Part shown: positions 61,577 to 64,000 of the stretch, piece after piece
Position numbering within the stretch: the stretch's first letter is position 1
Layout of the letters: every line of letters starts with the position of its first letter
Notes under the pieces: model-generated
The model's input: the letters and a program-made list of their open reading frames with translations, nothing else
What the model was told of the DNA's origin: nothing
Database searches by the model: none
Made by a program: the position numbers and the translations under genes
DNA from: SZUA-229 sp041589455
Lineage (GTDB): Bacteria; Pseudomonadota; Gammaproteobacteria; SZUA-229
NCBI GenBank assembly: GCA_041589455.1
Contig: JBFHVQ010000003.1
Location: 10,093-74,092, forward strand
Direction: 5' to 3'
DNA: 64,000 bases

Positions 61577-63550
61577 ATGTCATCACGCAGAGAGCTTGCG
61601 AATGCAGTCCGTGCACTGAGTATGGATGCAGTACAAAAAGCTAATTCTGGTCACCCAGGTGCGCCTATGGGTATGGCAGACATTGCTGAAGTATTATGGA
61701 ACGACCATATGAAGCACAACCCAGCGAATCCAGACTGGGCTGACCGCGATCGTTTCATTCTGTCTAACGGCCACGGCTCAATGCTGATTTACTCACTGCT
61801 TCACTTAACCGGTTACGATCTGTCGATTGAAGACTTGAAACAGTTCCGTCAACTGCATTCTAAGACTCCAGGTCATCCTGAGTATGGTTATGCGCCAGGT
61901 GTTGAAACGACTACAGGTCCATTAGGTCAGGGTATTACTAACGGTGTTGGTATGGCGATTGCTGAAAAAGCAATGGCGGGTCAGTTCAACCAGAAAGGTC
62001 ACAACATTGTTGACCACAACACTTATGTGTTCCTGGGTGATGGTTGTTTAATGGAAGGTATCTCACACGAAGCCTGTTCGCTGGCAGGTACGTTAGGTCT
62101 GGGTAAGCTGATTGCTTACTGGGATGACAATGGTATCTCTATCGATGGTCACGTAGAAGGCTGGTTCTCTGACGATACACCTAAGCGTTTCGAATCTTAT
62201 GGCTGGCACGTCATTGCTGACGTAGATGGTCACGATCCTGAAGCAATTGCTAAGGCCACTGAAATGGCTAAGGCAATGACTGACAAGCCGACACTGATCT
62301 GTTGTAAGACAACGATCGGTTTTGGTTCGCCAAACAAGGCCGGTTCTCACGCATGTCACGGTGCACCATTAGGTGATGAAGAAATCAACCTGACGAAAGC
62401 AGCACTTGGCTGGGATCACGGCCCATTCGAAGTGCCTGAGTCTGTTTATCAGGGCTGGGATGCAAAAGAGAAAGGTAAAGCAGCTGAAGCAGCATGGAAC
62501 GAAAAGTTCGCTGCTTACAAGGCTGAGTTCCCTGAGCTGGCGGCTGAGTTCGAACGTCGTATGGCGGGAGATCTGCCTACTGAGTGGGCACAGAAGTCAG
62601 CTGACTTTATTGCGTCTGTCAATGCAGAAGCGAAAAGCCCTGCAACTCGTCAGGCATCATTAGCCTCTATCGAAGCATATTCTCCAATGGCGCCTGAGCT
62701 GTTTGGTGGTTCTGCTGACCTGGGTTGTTCAAACCTGACTGAATGGTCTGGCTACAAGCCAATGATCAGCAACGAAGAAGCCAACTACGTAAACTACGGT
62801 GTACGTGAGTTTGGTATGTCAGCCATTATGAACGGTATCGCACTGCACGGTGGCCTGATTCCTTTCGGCGCAACATTCCTGATGTTCTCTGAGTATGCAC
62901 GTAATGCATTACGCATGGCGGCGCTGATGAAAATTCAAAGCATCTTCGTATTTACGCATGACTCAATTGGTCTGGGTGAAGATGGTCCAACTCACCAGCC
63001 AATCGAACAGATTCCTACATTACGTATGATTCCAAACATGTCTGTATGGCGTCCATGTGATGCTGTTGAGTCTGCAGTATGTTGGGCGAAAGCGATTGAG
63101 CGTAAAGATGGTCCTTCTACACTGATCTTCTCTCGCCAGGGCCTGCCTCATCAAGAACGTACTGATGATCAGATCGCTGCGATTTCTAAGGGTGGTTATA
63201 TTCTTAAAGATTGTGATGGCACACCAGATGCAATCATTATTGGTACAGGTTCAGAAGTAGCGCTTGCGGTTGATGCAGCAGCTGCAATGTCTGGCAAGAA
63301 AGTTCGTGTTGTTTCAATGCCATCTGTTGATGCATTTGAATCACAGGATGACGCGTATCGTTCAGCGGTACTGCCAAAAGGTACTCCAACTGTTGCTGTT
63401 GAAGCGGCGGTTACGGATGCTTGGTACAAGTATGCTGATGCAGTTGTTGGTATTGATCACTTCGGTGAGTCAGCGCCAGCGGGCGAACTGTTCAAAGAGT
63501 TCGGCTTTACTGTAGAGAACGTTGTTAAAGCTGTTGAAGGCGTTCTTTAA
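61577..63550 (+). CDS. tkt: Transketolase
   Basis: Transfers two-carbon units in the pentose phosphate and, where present, Calvin or gluconeogenic pathways; needs thiamine diphosphate and Mg. 657 residues, the usual length: HPGAPMGMADIAEVLW at the N-terminus, ThDP-binding GDGCLMEGISHEA...NGISIDG, the middle Pyr domain with DSIGLGEDGPTHQPIEQ, and C-terminal domain. Codon choice is more uniform than in neighbours, suggesting high expression. Followed by gap after 92 bp. Confidence 0.97.
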   Translation: MSSRRELANAVRALSMDAVQKANSGHPGAPMGMADIAEVLWNDHMKHNPANPDWADRDRFILSNGHGSMLIYSLLHLTGYDLSIEDLKQFRQLHSKTPGHPEYGYAPGVETTTGPLGQGITNGVGMAIAEKAMAGQFNQKGHNIVDHNTYVFLGDGCLMEGISHEACSLAGTLGLGKLIAYWDDNGISIDGHVEGWFSDDTPKRFESYGWHVIADVDGHDPEAIAKATEMAKAMTDKPTLICCKTTIGFGSPNKAGSHACHGAPLGDEEINLTKAALGWDHGPFEVPESVYQGWDAKEKGKAAEAAWNEKFAAYKAEFPELAAEFERRMAGDLPTEWAQKSADFIASVNAEAKSPATRQASLASIEAYSPMAPELFGGSADLGCSNLTEWSGYKPMISNEEANYVNYGVREFGMSAIMNGIALHGGLIPFGATFLMFSEYARNALRMAALMKIQSIFVFTHDSIGLGEDGPTHQPIEQIPTLRMIPNMSVWRPCDAVESAVCWAKAIERKDGPSTLIFSRQGLPHQERTDDQIAAISKGGYILKDCDGTPDAIIIGTGSEVALAVDAAAAMSGKKVRVVSMPSVDAFESQDDAYRSAVLPKGTPTVAVEAAVTDAWYKYADAVVGIDHFGESAPAGELFKEFGFTVENVVKAVEGVL

Positions 63551-63565
63551 GAAATAATTTTTGTA

Positions 63566-63596
63566 GCCGCTCCCCGGCTTATAAAAAGGGAGCGGC
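63566..63596 (+). other. Intercistronic hairpin between tkt and gap
   Basis: GCCGCTCCC (63566-63574) pairs perfectly with GGGAGCGGC (63588-63596) around a 13-base loop. No T-run follows on the plus strand, so it may stabilise or process the transcript, or give partial termination between tkt and gap. Confidence 0.65.
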
Positions 63597-63642
63597 GAAT
63601 TTAAAACTATTAATTAATTAAAATATTACCGAGGAAAATGTA

Positions 63643-64000
63643 ATGGCTATTAAAGTAGGTATTAACGGTTTTGGTCGTATCGGCCGTATGGTATTCCGTG
63701 CAGTTTACAATGAATTCAAAGACATCGAGATTGTTGGTATCAACGATCTGCTAGATGCTGACTACTTGGCATACATGCTGAAGTATGACTCAGTACACGG
63801 TCGTTTTGGCGGTACTGTTGAAGCTGGCGAAGGTTGCATGATCGTTGACGGTAAAGAAATCCGTTTAACTGCTGAGCGTGATCCTGCTGACCTGAAATGG
63901 GGCGACGTTAATGCTGATATCGTTATCGATTCAACAGGTTTCTTTTTAACTGAAGAAGGGTGTCAGAAGCACATCGATGCGGGCGCTAAGAAAGTTGTTA
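63643..64000 (+). CDS. gap: Glyceraldehyde-3-phosphate dehydrogenase, cut by the right edge
   Basis: The first 119 residues are in the window: MAIKVGINGFGRIGRMVFR (NAD-binding GxGxxG), GINDLLDADYLAYMLKYDSVHGRF, and VIDSTGFFLTEEG. Length and the catalytic cysteine lie beyond. GAGG eight bases before the ATG. The tkt-gap pairing is common in Gammaproteobacteria, often continuing to pgk. Confidence 0.96.
   Translation, partial: MAIKVGINGFGRIGRMVFRAVYNEFKDIEIVGINDLLDADYLAYMLKYDSVHGRFGGTVEAGEGCMIVDGKEIRLTAERDPADLKWGDVNADIVIDSTGFFLTEEGCQKHIDAGAKKVV

Noticed and set aside
1..64000. CRISPR arrays, rRNA genes, prophage or toxin-antitoxin modules
   Set aside because: None was seen: no regularly spaced repeats, no rRNA sequence, no phage structural or paired small toxin genes.

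Overview
The window comes from a chromosome of a gammaproteobacterium of moderate GC content. This is inferred from gene order typical of that class: rplU-rpmA-obgE-proB next to rpsT and murJ; gmk-rpoZ-spoT-(ridA)-recG; def-fmt-rsmB-trkA(-trkH) divergent from a LysM lipoprotein-dprA-smg-topA-tsaC; hisBHAFIE-tatABC; tRNA-Ile2 beside rpoD; and tkt followed by gap. I cannot name a genus. Most of the window is core chromosome. The accessory content is concentrated at about 30.1-34.5 kb and 46.7-58.2 kb.

Layout. 0-6 kb: murJ (cut by the left edge), a PilZ protein, rpsT, then proB/obgE/rpmA/rplU on the minus strand and ispB on the plus strand, with a nearly symmetric promoter between rplU and ispB. 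6-8.7 kb: the three-gene AmmeMemoRadiSam set (AMMECR1-like, Memo-like, radical SAM). 8.7-14.4 kb: gmk-rpoZ-spoT-ridA-recG. 14.5-16.5 kb: a hybrid histidine kinase. 16.5-22.6 kb, minus strand: tsaC, topA, smg, dprA, LysM lipoprotein. 22.8-30.1 kb, plus strand: def, fmt, rsmB, trkA, trkH, a methyltransferase and an LpxL-type acyltransferase, mostly overlapping or closely spaced. 30.1-33.8 kb, minus strand: a tripartite hybrid kinase coupled to a DUF2892 membrane protein, and a TtcA-like enzyme. 34.16-34.46 kb: no protein gene, but a strong candidate CsrB/RsmZ-type small RNA with an upstream GacA/UvrY-type palindrome. 34.5-36.5 kb: pip, dtd and a small membrane protein. 36.6-43.7 kb: hisBHAFIE, tatABC and an exported DUF255 protein. 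43.9-46.7 kb: gpmI and a cation/proton antiporter. 47.1-52.3 kb: TonB-dependent receptor, YfiR-like protein and a CHASE8-type hybrid kinase. 52.5-58.2 kb: a 1568-residue multidomain lipoprotein bracketed by mobile-element-like inverted repeats. 58.2-64 kb: tRNA-Ile2, rpoD, a thioredoxin-fold protein, tkt and the start of gap.

How the parts connect. Two regulatory themes recur. One is Gac/Csr-type control: a GGA-rich sRNA and a GacA-type palindrome lie 1.8 kb from a HisKA-HATPase-REC-HPt kinase, but no cognate response regulator or csrA is in the window. The other is envelope and signalling control: PilZ, YfiR and CHASE8 components appear, but no GGDEF or EAL enzyme. Housekeeping genes (rpsT, rplU, gpmI, tkt) have candidate promoters with a GC-rich segment just after the -10, the type usually sensitive to ppGpp, and spoT is in the window. 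Several operon junctions use a one-base TAGTG stop/start overlap.

All functional calls come from reading motifs, length and context. No database search was run.
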